Of a DNA stretch of 27,749 nt, positions 17,046 through 24,914 are shown one piece after another. Source of the DNA: DSWT01 sp035415725. Lineage in GTDB: Bacteria; Chloroflexota; Anaerolineae; B4-G1; SLSP01. Every line of letters starts with the position of its first letter. Positions within the stretch are counted from its first letter, which is position 1. The position numbers were made by a program, and so were the translations under genes. The notes under the pieces are model-generated. The model saw nothing but the letters and a program-made list of their open reading frames with translations. It did no database searches and was not told the DNA's origin. The stretch is taken from assembly GCA_035415725.1 (NCBI GenBank), contig DAOOGN010000056.1, forward strand, positions 1 to 27,749, read 5' to 3'.

Positions 17046-20000
17046 ATTGTGGATTGTTGTTTTGTCTTTGTTGGGCGCGCTGCTGCTCGTGAGCGGCGTT
17101 CTGGCTGCGGCGCAACCGGTGGTGAACACGCCTGTTGTGACGCAAGCGCCCGCCGAGCTTACCCCCACGTACTGGCTCACCGTCACCACGACGAGCGATG
17201 AGGCTGGATCGGACCCCAACAGCGAGCGGTGCGATACGCACTCGCCCTGTACGCTGCGACGCGCAATCGATGAGGCGCGCTTTTATTCGGCGCCGGGCGA
17301 AGTCTTCCACATCGCCTTCGACATCCCCGATACCGATACCGGCTACGACGCGGTCAACGCTGTGTGGATCATCACCGTAGACAGTGACAACTCCGGCTTC
17401 GAGACGCACGCGTTCCGCGAATTTGGCGCCTACGGCCAGGTCATCATCGACGGGACGACGCAGCCCATTGGACGCGATCTCGCCGATGGTCCGCGTGTCA
17501 TCCTGCGCGGCGATAACAAGAAAGGCGCGTTCAATCTCACCGGCGGGCGCAACGTCATCCGCGGGTTGGCTTTCCAGGGCTTCGCCAACAACATGGTGAC
17601 GATCCCCGCCACCAACGAGAACCTGGTCGAGCAGAACTGGTTTGGCCTCAACGTCGCTGGCGACGACATCTACCTGCGCAACCTCGCCTATCCCGAAGAC
17701 GGCAGCGGCGAGGCTGGCATCTACGCGCAGATGAGCGGCAGCAACGGGACGACCAACACGATTCAGAGCAACGTGCTGGTGGGCTTCAAAGGCGTCGCCA
17801 TCAGCGTGCAGGGCGATCACAACTTTGTCCTCAGCAACACGGTGGGGACGCGCGCGGATGGCACCGTGCCCGATATACGCGCCGACCGCAAATGCAAGCC
17901 CAACGCCCGTTACAACAACTGGTTCCCCGGTGCAGGGATCGACATCTTCGGCGAAAGCAATCAGGTGGCCTACAACCGCGTTGTTGGGTTGCTGTGGTCG
18001 AGCAACGACCCGCTCAACACGCCCGATGACGCGATCTCCGTCACCGGCTGGTATCACCATGTGCACGACAACATCATCGGCCTGACGACCGACGACGTGC
18101 CCTTCGGGACGTGCGGCGAGGGCATCCACGTCGGCGGCGTGAGTGGCGGGCACTTTATCCAGGTGCGCGACAACCTCGTCGTTGGCGCACAGGGCGCAGC
18201 GGGCATCTTTGTCACTGCCGGGGAGCTGGGTTACGATCTCGATGCCGTCACCGTGCAGGGGAACGTCATCCTCGACAGCAAGGTGCAGGCGTTCGACTTT
18301 GGAAAACAAGTCCCGGCGGCGCTGCGGCTGTTCAACCCGGCGGCGATTACCGAGATCGACGGCGTTGGCGTGACCGGCGCCAGCGGCGCGGACAGCCTGT
18401 GCGAGGACTGCGTGGTCGAGGTATTCCTGGACAACCACGACACCGTCACCGAGACGTTGGAATCGCTGGGCACGACGACCGCCGACGGCGACGGCAATTG
18501 GAACTTCACCCTATCGCGCACGCTGGCGCTCACCGAGGGCCTGCGTACCGCCAGCACCACCGTCGCCGATGGGCAAATCAGCAACGCCACTGGCACGATC
18601 ACCTACAGCGCGGGCACGACGACGCGCATTTCCGGCATCTACACGCAAACCGGCGCGCCTGAACCGGAAGACCCCCTTCCGCCGGCCCCGGAGCCGCCGC
18701 TGCCCGTGACTTGGCCCACCTATATGGCGCAGCCGACCGCGCCATCGAGCTTCAACACCGTCATCACCGTGGACAGCGCGGAGGATCCCGACGACAGCCT
18801 GAGCTATACCTGCTCCCGCGATCTGTCCGGCCCGCCGGCGCCCGCGCCGGATGGCAAGTGTACACTGCGCCGCGCCATCGTGGAGGCGACCGCGTTGATG
18901 GCCGAGACGCCCGCCGCGCGTCCTGTGCAGATTCGGTTCAATATTCCCACCACCGATCCCGGCTACGACGCGGGTTGGGGCGTGTGGGTCATCCAGATCA
19001 CCGACACGCAACAACTCGATGCGCTGCCTACGCTCGGCAGCACCGATGTGGAGAAGGCCGGGCAAGTCGTCATCGACGGCGACACGCAACTCGGCGGGCG
19101 TGCGACCGGCCCGAAGATCATCGTGCGCGGGCCACAGAACCGCGACCTGGTCGGGTTGGTCGTCAACGGGAACAACAACGTGATCCGCGGGATCGCCTTC
19201 CAGAAGTTCGACACGGCGCTGCAGCTCAATCACAGCCAAAATATTGTGGAAGACAACTGGTTCGGCCTCGACAATCCGGGCACGGACCTCTACTGGCGCG
19301 ACGCCGACGCGCCGGAGCAGGGCAGCGGCCTGGGCGGGATCAAGGTGGCGGAGAACACGGCGCAGACGCTCATCCGCAACAACGCGCTGGCCGGCTTTAT
19401 CGGCGCGGCGATCAGCATGGACGGCGACGACGGTTTCATCTTCAACAACCACGTCGGCGCGCGCGCCGATGGGACTGTGCCAGAAGTGGCCTGGAATCGC
19501 TGGTGCCGCCCCAATGCCCGCTACTTCAACTGGTTCGGCGGCGCGGGCGTGGAGGTGCGCGGCAAGCGTAACCAGGTTGTCGGCAACCGCGTCGCCGGGC
19601 TGCTATGGTACAGCAACGACCCGGAAAACACGCCGGATACGGCGCTTGAGGTGAAGGGCGACGATCACCTGATTCAGGGTAACTTCATCGGCATCGACGC
19701 CGACGGCAAGGAAGTTGGTTCCTGCGGGCGCGGTCTGGTGGTGGACGCTGGGTTTACGCGCGTGCTCGACAACGTCGTCGTGCGCACGGCGCTGGAACCG
19801 TTCCGCATGGACGGCACGCAGACGTCGATTAACGCGCTGTACTACGAGGGCAATCTCTCCTGGGACAGCACTGCGCCGACGTATATGGAGTTCGGCAACC
19901 TGGTTCCCGAAGCGCGCAAGCTCTTCACGCCGTCGGTCATCCTCAGCATCAACGCGGCCGGCGGCAGCACCACCGTCACTGGCGCGGCGCATCCCGACGC

Positions 20001-22074
20001 ACCGTGCCCCTACTGCCAGGTGGAGCTGTTCCTGGACGATCTCGATCCACTGACCGAGACCTTTGAGTCGCTGGTTCTGGTGCAGTCGGACGTCGATGGC
20101 GAGTGGAGCACTGTGTTGCCCTTCGCGTTGGGGCTGGATGAGGGCCTGCGCACGGCGAGCACCGCGCTGGCTTATGGCATCATCGAGAACTTCGATGGCC
20201 CTTCCACCTCGCGGGTTTCTTATGAAGTCTACAGTCGCACCGGCGCGATCTTGCCCACGCCGCCGCCCGATCCCGTCTTCCCCGCGCCGCCGGTCATCCC
20301 GGAGGTGGCCTACGCTGCGCCGCCGGAACCACCCGCGAGTTACGTCACCGTCATCACCGTGACCAACACCGGCGACCCGACGATCTCGCCCACGACGTGC
20401 GCTGCCGCGCCCGCCGATCAGTGCACGCTGCGACGTGCCATTGTCCAGGCGAACGCGCTCTCCGCCGCGCAACGCCCGGCGTTGATCGCCTTCGACATCC
20501 CCACGAGCGACGCGGGCTATAACGCCGCCGGATTCTGGAAGATCACCCTCAGCGCCACAGATTTACCGGTCGTCAGAGGGGGGCAGGTGACGATTGACGG
20601 CAGCACGCAGCCTGATGGACGAGCTGATGGTCCGAAAATCATGCTGTTCCGTAGCGGGAGCGGCACAGCCTACAAAATCCTGTACCTGGGCGATCAAGTC
20701 ACCGAGGACGCTTACATCGTGCGCGGTCTGGGTTTCCAGAACGTGGAGTTGCGCATGACGGGCGGCGGCAACATCATCGAGGACAACTGGCTCGGCCTGA
20801 GCGACGACGGGACGGCCATCTACTTCTACAACAACGACGTCGTGCAGGATAACCACGGCTTCATCAACGGGAGCAGCGCGGGCGACAACAACCTGGTGCG
20901 CAACAACAAACTCGCCGGTTCGAAGCAGAACGCCATCAACTTCGCCAGCGACGACAACCTGATCGAAGGCAACACGGTTGGCCTGCTCGCCGATGGGACC
21001 ATCTCCACGCCGATCACGGCGACGAATTTGTGCAAGCCGTCCGCGATGACGGATAACTGGTTCGGCGGCGGCGGCATCAAGGTCAGTGGCAGGCGCAATC
21101 GCATCCTCGACAACACCGTCGCTGGACTGCTCATCTACGGCAGCGCCACGACCACACCGCCCGACGCGATCTGGATTCCGAGCGGGCAGGACAACCTGGT
21201 TGAGGGGAACGCCATCGGCCAGGCGACGGATGGGACCCCGCTCTGGACGTGCGGGAGCGCGGTGGACATCGGCACGCGTTATACTCAGATCCTTTCCAAC
21301 ACCGTCGTCAACGGCGCGCCGAACGGCCTCTTCGTCAACGGGAGCACGATCTTCATCAACGCGACAACCATGCAGGGCAACGTCATCTCCAACACCGTGC
21401 CCGCCATCGAGTTCGGTGACGCCGTCCCCGCAGTGCTCAAGCTCTTCGCGCCCGCGCTGGTGACGCGCATCGAGGGCGTCAACGTGACCGGCATGGCCGA
21501 CGATCCATGCCCTTACTGCCGCATCGACGTCTACCGCGATGACGACGATCCGGATACCGAGGCGTTGGTTTACCTGGGCGCGGCCTACGCCGCCGGGGAT
21601 GGCGACTGGGGCTTCATTCTGCCCGCCGAACTGGAAGACGGCGAGGGCCTGCGCACGCAGAGCACCACGCGCGACTACGGCGTCGTCAAACACTTCGAGG
21701 CGGAGACGAGCAGCGGGTTGTCGATGCTGTTCCAGCCGCAGCCACTGACGCCGGTAGCGAGTGTCAGCATCACGCCGCCAGGGGCGGGGGACTACGCCAT
21801 CAACGTGGCGTATACTTTCAACGCCAGCGTCAGTCCTGTCACGGCGACGCTGCCCATCACCTACACGTGGCAAGCCACCGACCAGACGCCGGTTACCGTC
21901 ATGGGTGGTCCGAGCAACGACCGGACGTTCACCTGGACGTTGGAGGGCACGAAATACATCACCGTCACGGCGGATAATGGCCTTGGCAGTCCGGTGACGG
22001 GAACTTACAGCCTATCGGTCAGTGCAGAGGTGAACTACCCCATCTACCTGCCGTTGGTGCTGCGCAACAAGTAG
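17035..22074 (+). CDS. Giant exported protein: three CSLREA/beta-helix modules plus PKD and C-terminal tag
   Basis: A 1679-residue exported protein. The signal peptide (MYRKLWIVVLSLLGALLLVSG) is cut probably after VLA. Three homologous modules of about 520 residues follow, each opening with a CSLREA-like motif, here CTLRRAI (Cys at 72, 609 and 1130). Each continues with a right-handed parallel beta-helix of the NosD/pectate-lyase kind (VIRGLAFQ, ENWFGL, GADGTVP-like turns) and ends with an Ig-like segment (CPYC-VELFLDD). Proline-rich linkers join modules. A PKD-like domain (about 1572-1665, PITYTWQATDQT) precedes the end IYLPLVLRNK. No catalytic residues are evident, so binding or structural work at the surface is likely. 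The ATG at 17035 is used because it gives the signal peptide and follows AAAGGAG; the open frame extends to 16885 without such features. Confidence 0.9.
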   Translation: MYRKLWIVVLSLLGALLLVSGVLAAAQPVVNTPVVTQAPAELTPTYWLTVTTTSDEAGSDPNSERCDTHSPCTLRRAIDEARFYSAPGEVFHIAFDIPDTDTGYDAVNAVWIITVDSDNSGFETHAFREFGAYGQVIIDGTTQPIGRDLADGPRVILRGDNKKGAFNLTGGRNVIRGLAFQGFANNMVTIPATNENLVEQNWFGLNVAGDDIYLRNLAYPEDGSGEAGIYAQMSGSNGTTNTIQSNVLVGFKGVAISVQGDHNFVLSNTVGTRADGTVPDIRADRKCKPNARYNNWFPGAGIDIFGESNQVAYNRVVGLLWSSNDPLNTPDDAISVTGWYHHVHDNIIGLTTDDVPFGTCGEGIHVGGVSGGHFIQVRDNLVVGAQGAAGIFVTAGELGYDLDAVTVQGNVILDSKVQAFDFGKQVPAALRLFNPAAITEIDGVGVTGASGADSLCEDCVVEVFLDNHDTVTETLESLGTTTADGDGNWNFTLSRTLALTEGLRTASTTVADGQISNATGTITYSAGTTTRISGIYTQTGAPEPEDPLPPAPEPPLPVTWPTYMAQPTAPSSFNTVITVDSAEDPDDSLSYTCSRDLSGPPAPAPDGKCTLRRAIVEATALMAETPAARPVQIRFNIPTTDPGYDAGWGVWVIQITDTQQLDALPTLGSTDVEKAGQVVIDGDTQLGGRATGPKIIVRGPQNRDLVGLVVNGNNNVIRGIAFQKFDTALQLNHSQNIVEDNWFGLDNPGTDLYWRDADAPEQGSGLGGIKVAENTAQTLIRNNALAGFIGAAISMDGDDGFIFNNHVGARADGTVPEVAWNRWCRPNARYFNWFGGAGVEVRGKRNQVVGNRVAGLLWYSNDPENTPDTALEVKGDDHLIQGNFIGIDADGKEVGSCGRGLVVDAGFTRVLDNVVVRTALEPFRMDGTQTSINALYYEGNLSWDSTAPTYMEFGNLVPEARKLFTPSVILSINAAGGSTTVTGAAHPDAPCPYCQVELFLDDLDPLTETFESLVLVQSDVDGEWSTVLPFALGLDEGLRTASTALAYGIIENFDGPSTSRVSYEVYSRTGAILPTPPPDPVFPAPPVIPEVAYAAPPEPPASYVTVITVTNTGDPTISPTTCAAAPADQCTLRRAIVQANALSAAQRPALIAFDIPTSDAGYNAAGFWKITLSATDLPVVRGGQVTIDGSTQPDGRADGPKIMLFRSGSGTAYKILYLGDQVTEDAYIVRGLGFQNVELRMTGGGNIIEDNWLGLSDDGTAIYFYNNDVVQDNHGFINGSSAGDNNLVRNNKLAGSKQNAINFASDDNLIEGNTVGLLADGTISTPITATNLCKPSAMTDNWFGGGGIKVSGRRNRILDNTVAGLLIYGSATTTPPDAIWIPSGQDNLVEGNAIGQATDGTPLWTCGSAVDIGTRYTQILSNTVVNGAPNGLFVNGSTIFINATTMQGNVISNTVPAIEFGDAVPAVLKLFAPALVTRIEGVNVTGMADDPCPYCRIDVYRDDDDPDTEALVYLGAAYAAGDGDWGFILPAELEDGEGLRTQSTTRDYGVVKHFEAETSSGLSMLFQPQPLTPVASVSITPPGAGDYAINVAYTFNASVSPVTATLPITYTWQATDQTPVTVMGGPSNDRTFTWTLEGTKYITVTADNGLGSPVTGTYSLSVSAEVNYPIYLPLVLRNK
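17164..21735 (+). repeat. Three tandem about 1.5-kb coding modules
   Basis: Module 1 is about 17164-18654, module 2 about 18748-20250 and module 3 about 20338-21735. Each holds, in the same order, a cysteine pair ending in CTLRRAI, a cysteine before KPNARYNNWF-like text, a (G/W)-(S/T)CG motif and a C--C pair (CEDC, CPYC, CPYC). Nucleotide identity is visibly partial, so the triplication is old rather than a recent duplication. Confidence 0.85.
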
Positions 22075-22084
22075 GTTCCTACAA

Positions 22085-22136
22085 AGGTGCGACGCTCTTC
22101 AAGCGGATGTCCTCATCCGCCAGGCGCGTCGCACCT
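22085..22136 (+). terminator. Nested hairpin after the beta-helix gene
   Basis: Outer arms AGGTGCGACG and CGTCGCACCT pair over 10 bp (22085-22094 with 22127-22136). An inner stem GCGGATG/CATCCGC (22103-22120) has a 4-base loop. It begins 11 bases after the stop codon and likely ends the transcript. No T-run. Confidence 0.65.
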
Positions 22137-22138
22137 GA

Positions 22139-22237
22139 TCAGTTCTCCACAATCCCGCCTCCCTCCTCCGTCAACCCATACAACTGGTAGACGATGAGAT
22201 CGATCAGCCGGTCCGTGGCGGCGAGGGTGAGCACAGT
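22139..22237 (-). pseudogene. C-terminal remnant of a restriction-modification DNA methyltransferase
   Basis: The minus strand encodes 32 residues ending at a stop: ATDRLIDLIVYQLYGLTEEG, then a glycine-rich turn and IVEN. The pattern 'IDxLVYELYGLTEEEIxIVE' is the usual C-terminus of Eco57I/type IIG or BREX-type adenine methyltransferases. A stop codon (22238-22240) lies directly upstream in frame, and no catalytic motif is present. It is therefore a leftover from a lost defence gene. The nested hairpin at 22085-22136 lies directly downstream of its stop. Confidence 0.65.
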
Positions 22238-22300
22238 TTAGCCTGGACTGCGAAGACTACAAAAGTCGTTGACCCATCGGCAATGCTTTGCCCAGGTTTC

Positions 22301-22390
22301 TCATTGTTGCATCACCAGCGGCAGGAAAACCTATAGCTTTTCACCGCCGTAGAGTTGGATGAAAAACGCGCCGCCATTGGTGCTCGGTAT
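22301..22390 (-). pseudogene. Decayed C-terminus of a third tagged exported protein
   Basis: The minus strand reads NGGAFFIQLYGGEKL, an in-frame TAG, then VFLPLVMQQ and a stop. VFLPLVM is the same kind of terminal tag as YLPLVLR in the two intact giant proteins here. Further stops lie just upstream. It is probably a broken gene tail on the opposite strand to the intact ones; a chance match cannot be fully excluded. Confidence 0.5.
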
Positions 22391-22513
22391 CTATTCAGGC
22401 TAGTAAACCTGACGAAGCCACTTATTCCCTATGCCAGGTTTGGCGTGGACTTTGGTATGCCAGGTGCTTCTGTATGACAAGATATTCGTGTTCCTATCAG
22501 CCCATTCCCCCTG

Positions 22514-22607
22514 CCCCCCTTTTTGCCCCCTTCTCCCCCGCCAGCGGGGAAGAAGGGGGTTGGGGGATGAGAGGGTCATCACCTGCCGCAGGGGTAACCT
22601 ACCATGC
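22514..22607 (+). repeat. Dispersed G/C-run repeat A, copy 1
   Basis: Matches the reverse complement of 27604-27700 over about 95 bases with few differences; the core is GGTTGGGGGATGAGAGGGTC and CACCTGCCG-AGGGGTAACCTA. It contains a hairpin in which CCCCCTTCT-CCCC pairs with GGGG-AGAAGGGGG. Open frames overlapping it are low-complexity artefacts. The remainder of the gap from 22391 to 22690 shows nothing else I can name. Confidence 0.85.
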
Positions 22608-22698
22608 CCCGTCAGAGCAATGCTAAATGATCCGGCGTTTGTAGACGAATCCGATGTAGTCGTGAATGTTCCAGTGCCGGTTGGACTAAACCTTTGGA

Positions 22699-22726
22699 TT
22701 GACATCTTCTCGCCTTAAGGTACACT
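22699..22726 (+). promoter_or_regulatory. Possible sigma70-type promoter for the methionine-cycle gene
   Basis: TTGACA at 22699-22704 is a perfect -35. TACACT at 22721-22726, after a 16-bp spacer, matches the -10 consensus at 4 of 6 positions. The start codon is 42 bases downstream. No SAM or other riboswitch could be recognised in the short leader. Confidence 0.5.
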
Positions 22727-22768
22727 GCCTTCACGATTTTGTTGGATGAGAAGCGGTAACTTTTCAGC

Positions 22769-24634
22769 ATGGCAAAAACAAAACTACTCAACTTGATTGA
22801 ATCTTCCCCCGCTCCGGTGTTGACCGACGGTGCGATGGGAACGATGCTGCACGGGCATGGCGTCCCCTTTGGGACGTGCTTCGACGAACTGAACCTGAGC
22901 CGCCCCGCGCTGGTGGGCGACATTCACCGCGCTTACATCGAAGCGGGTGCGCAGATCATCCTCACCAACACCTTCGGCGCGAACCCCTGCAAGCTGGCGG
23001 CGCACGGTCTGGAAGATAAACTGACCGCAATCAACCGCGCTGGCGTGGATTTGGCCCGGCGCGTGGTCGCGGCGTCGTTCAAAGACGTTCTGGTGGCAGG
23101 CGACATCGGCCCCCTGGGTGTGCGTCTTGCGCCGTTTGGCCGGGTGACGAAGGAACAGGCCCGCGATGCCTTCGCTGTGCAGATCGCGCCGTTGGTGGAG
23201 GCCGGCGTCGATTTATTGGTGATCGAGACCTTTTCTGATGTGTACGAGGTGCTGGAGGCGCTCAACGCCGCCCGCGCGCTCTGCGATCTGCCGGTTGTCG
23301 CTTCGATGACGTTCACCCGCGATGACCGTACCTTGCTCGGGGATTCACCGGCGAAGGTCGCGCGGCGCTTGTGGGAAGCGGGCGCCGCTGTCGTCGGTGT
23401 GAACTGTTCCGGTGGTCCCGCGCAGCTTGTGCGCCTTGTCCAACAGATGAAGGAGGCCGTGCCGGAAGGACGCTTTTGGGTCAAGCCGAACGCGGGTTGG
23501 CCCGAACAGGTTGGTGGGCGGATCATGTACCCGGCGACGCCGGAGTATTTCGGCGAGTATGCCTGGGCTTTCTGCCAGGCCGGGGCCGATTTGATCGGCG
23601 GCTGTTGCGGGACGACGCCCGCGCACATTGCGGCTATCCGCGCCGCGTTGGACGCCGGCCCGCCCGTGGTTTGCGCCCCCCTCGAACGCGCGGCGACATT
23701 ACACCCGGTCCACGCCGGTATTTCGCCGGATCGACCTTCGTGTCTGTCCCAAAAGCTGGGCGCGGGACAGTTTGTGCTGGCCGTGGAGATGGATCCGCCG
23801 CGCGGCCTTTCCACGCACAAGCTGTTGGCCGGCGCGACCCTGCTGGCCGAGGCCGGGGCCGATGTGATCAACGTGGCCGACAGCCCGATGGCGCGGATGC
23901 GCATGAGTCCGTGGGCCGTCTGTGCCTTGATCCAGGACGAGGTGGGCATTGAAGCTACGCTGCACTTTCCTACCCGCGGGCGCAACCTGCTGCGCGTCCA
24001 GGGCGACCTACTGGCGGCGCACGTCTTGGGCATCCGCAACGTGTTTGTGGTGATGGGCGACCCGACGTCGATCGGCGATTACCCGGAGGCGATGGACAAC
24101 TACGACGTCGCACCGACGGGCCTGATTGAGCTGATCAAGAAAGGCTTCAACGTGGGCATCGATCACGCCGGGGCCGACATAGGTCAGCCGACGACGTTCT
24201 TTGTCGGCGCGGCGCTCAACCTTACACCGACGGAGCCTGAAAATGAGATGAAGGTCCTGCGGCGCAAACTGCGCGCGGGCGCGGACTTCTTTCTCACCCA
24301 GCCGGTGTACGATCCGGCGGCGGCGCGGGCGTTCCTCGACCGCTACGCGGAAAAATACGGCCCGCTGGACAAACCCATCCTGGTGGGTGTTCTGCCGTTG
24401 TACGGCGTGAAGCACGCGCGCTTCCTGCACAATGAAGTGCCGGGGATCACGATAGCGCCGGAGTTCTTTGACCGTCTGGAAGCGGCAGGTGCGGACTCAC
24501 CGTCCGAAGGGGTGCGCATCGCGCTGGAACTGATTGCCCAGATGCGCGACTGGGCCGGCGGCATCTATCTGATGCCGGCCTTTAGCCGTTATGATCTCGC
24601 CGCGGAGATCGTGGAGGCCATCCACCAGATCTGA
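22769..24634 (+). CDS. Bifunctional homocysteine S-methyltransferase / methylenetetrahydrofolate reductase
   Basis: A 621-residue fusion like Bacillus YitJ. Residues 1-300 are a homocysteine S-methyltransferase domain: LTDGAMGTML at the start, ILTNTFGANP, and zinc cysteines Cys213 in GVNCSGG and Cys279/Cys280 in GGCCGTTPAHI. Residues 320-615 are a methylenetetrahydrofolate reductase domain with FVLAVEMDPPRG, FPTRGRNLLRVQGDL and VVMGDPTSIGDYP; it reduces 5,10-methylene- to 5-methyl-tetrahydrofolate with flavin. The pair supplies methyl groups for methionine synthesis in the cytoplasm. No cobalamin-binding domain is present, so this is not a complete MetH. The ATG at 22769 lacks a strong ribosome binding site but is preceded by a plausible promoter. 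It appears to be transcribed alone. Confidence 0.93.
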   Translation: MAKTKLLNLIESSPAPVLTDGAMGTMLHGHGVPFGTCFDELNLSRPALVGDIHRAYIEAGAQIILTNTFGANPCKLAAHGLEDKLTAINRAGVDLARRVVAASFKDVLVAGDIGPLGVRLAPFGRVTKEQARDAFAVQIAPLVEAGVDLLVIETFSDVYEVLEALNAARALCDLPVVASMTFTRDDRTLLGDSPAKVARRLWEAGAAVVGVNCSGGPAQLVRLVQQMKEAVPEGRFWVKPNAGWPEQVGGRIMYPATPEYFGEYAWAFCQAGADLIGGCCGTTPAHIAAIRAALDAGPPVVCAPLERAATLHPVHAGISPDRPSCLSQKLGAGQFVLAVEMDPPRGLSTHKLLAGATLLAEAGADVINVADSPMARMRMSPWAVCALIQDEVGIEATLHFPTRGRNLLRVQGDLLAAHVLGIRNVFVVMGDPTSIGDYPEAMDNYDVAPTGLIELIKKGFNVGIDHAGADIGQPTTFFVGAALNLTPTEPENEMKVLRRKLRAGADFFLTQPVYDPAAARAFLDRYAEKYGPLDKPILVGVLPLYGVKHARFLHNEVPGITIAPEFFDRLEAAGADSPSEGVRIALELIAQMRDWAGGIYLMPAFSRYDLAAEIVEAIHQI

Positions 24635-24695
24635 CAGGTCGATGGGCAGACTCTCAACGCCTAAATATAACGAAGCTGCTCTCGAAATTCCTCAG

Positions 24696-24773
24696 CACGA
24701 AGGGCACGCAGAACACAAAGAATTTGAGTTTTTCTCTGTGAACTCTGGGTGCTCTGGGGCTATTTTCAGAGGA
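24696..24773 (+). repeat. 78-bp direct repeat, copy 1
   Basis: Shares 75 of 78 bases with 24824-24901. It ends in CAGAGGA, a ribosome-binding-site-like sequence, 7 bases before an ATG (24781) that opens a 15-codon frame ending at 24828. That micro-ORF has no recognisable product. Confidence 0.9.
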
Positions 24774-24823
24774 ATTCATCATGAAGGGGGCGGTTCACCA
24801 GCGGTGGAATGAAAAATTTTCAC

Positions 24824-24901
24824 CATGAAAGGCACGCAGGACACAAAGAATTTGAGTTTTTCTCTGTGAACTCTGGGTGCTCTGGGGCTATTTTCAGAGG
24901 A
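24824..24901 (+). repeat. 78-bp direct repeat, copy 2
   Basis: Second copy, offset by 128 bp. Its terminal CAGAGGA runs into GGAGTGG, forming the ribosome binding region of the gene at 24915. Core text includes CACAAAGAATTTGAG and GGTGCTCTGGGGCTATTTTC. Apart from these two copies the 24635-24914 gap shows nothing recognisable. Confidence 0.9.
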
Positions 24902-24914
24902 GGAGTGGTGATAT

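Noticed and set aside
16960..18438. 492-residue minus-strand open frame opposite the beta-helix gene
   Set aside because: No recognisable domain or start signal; its composition is that of an antisense reading of repeats in the plus-strand gene.
17164..21735. Regular similarity that might suggest a CRISPR or satellite array
   Set aside because: The units are about 1.5 kb, diverged and in frame; they are protein modules, not direct repeats with spacers. No CRISPR-like array was found anywhere.
20563..21873. 436-residue minus-strand open frame opposite module 3
   Set aside because: Same reasons; the plus-strand CSLREA module explains the sequence.
22400..22718. Overlapping open frames of about 95-101 residues in both directions
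   Set aside because: They cross dispersed repeat A and consist of low-complexity Pro/Arg/Gly text without start signals or family resemblance.
22611..22768. Possible SAM, cobalamin or THF riboswitch before the methionine-cycle gene
   Set aside because: The leader after the likely promoter is only about 40 bases and shows no conserved riboswitch core.
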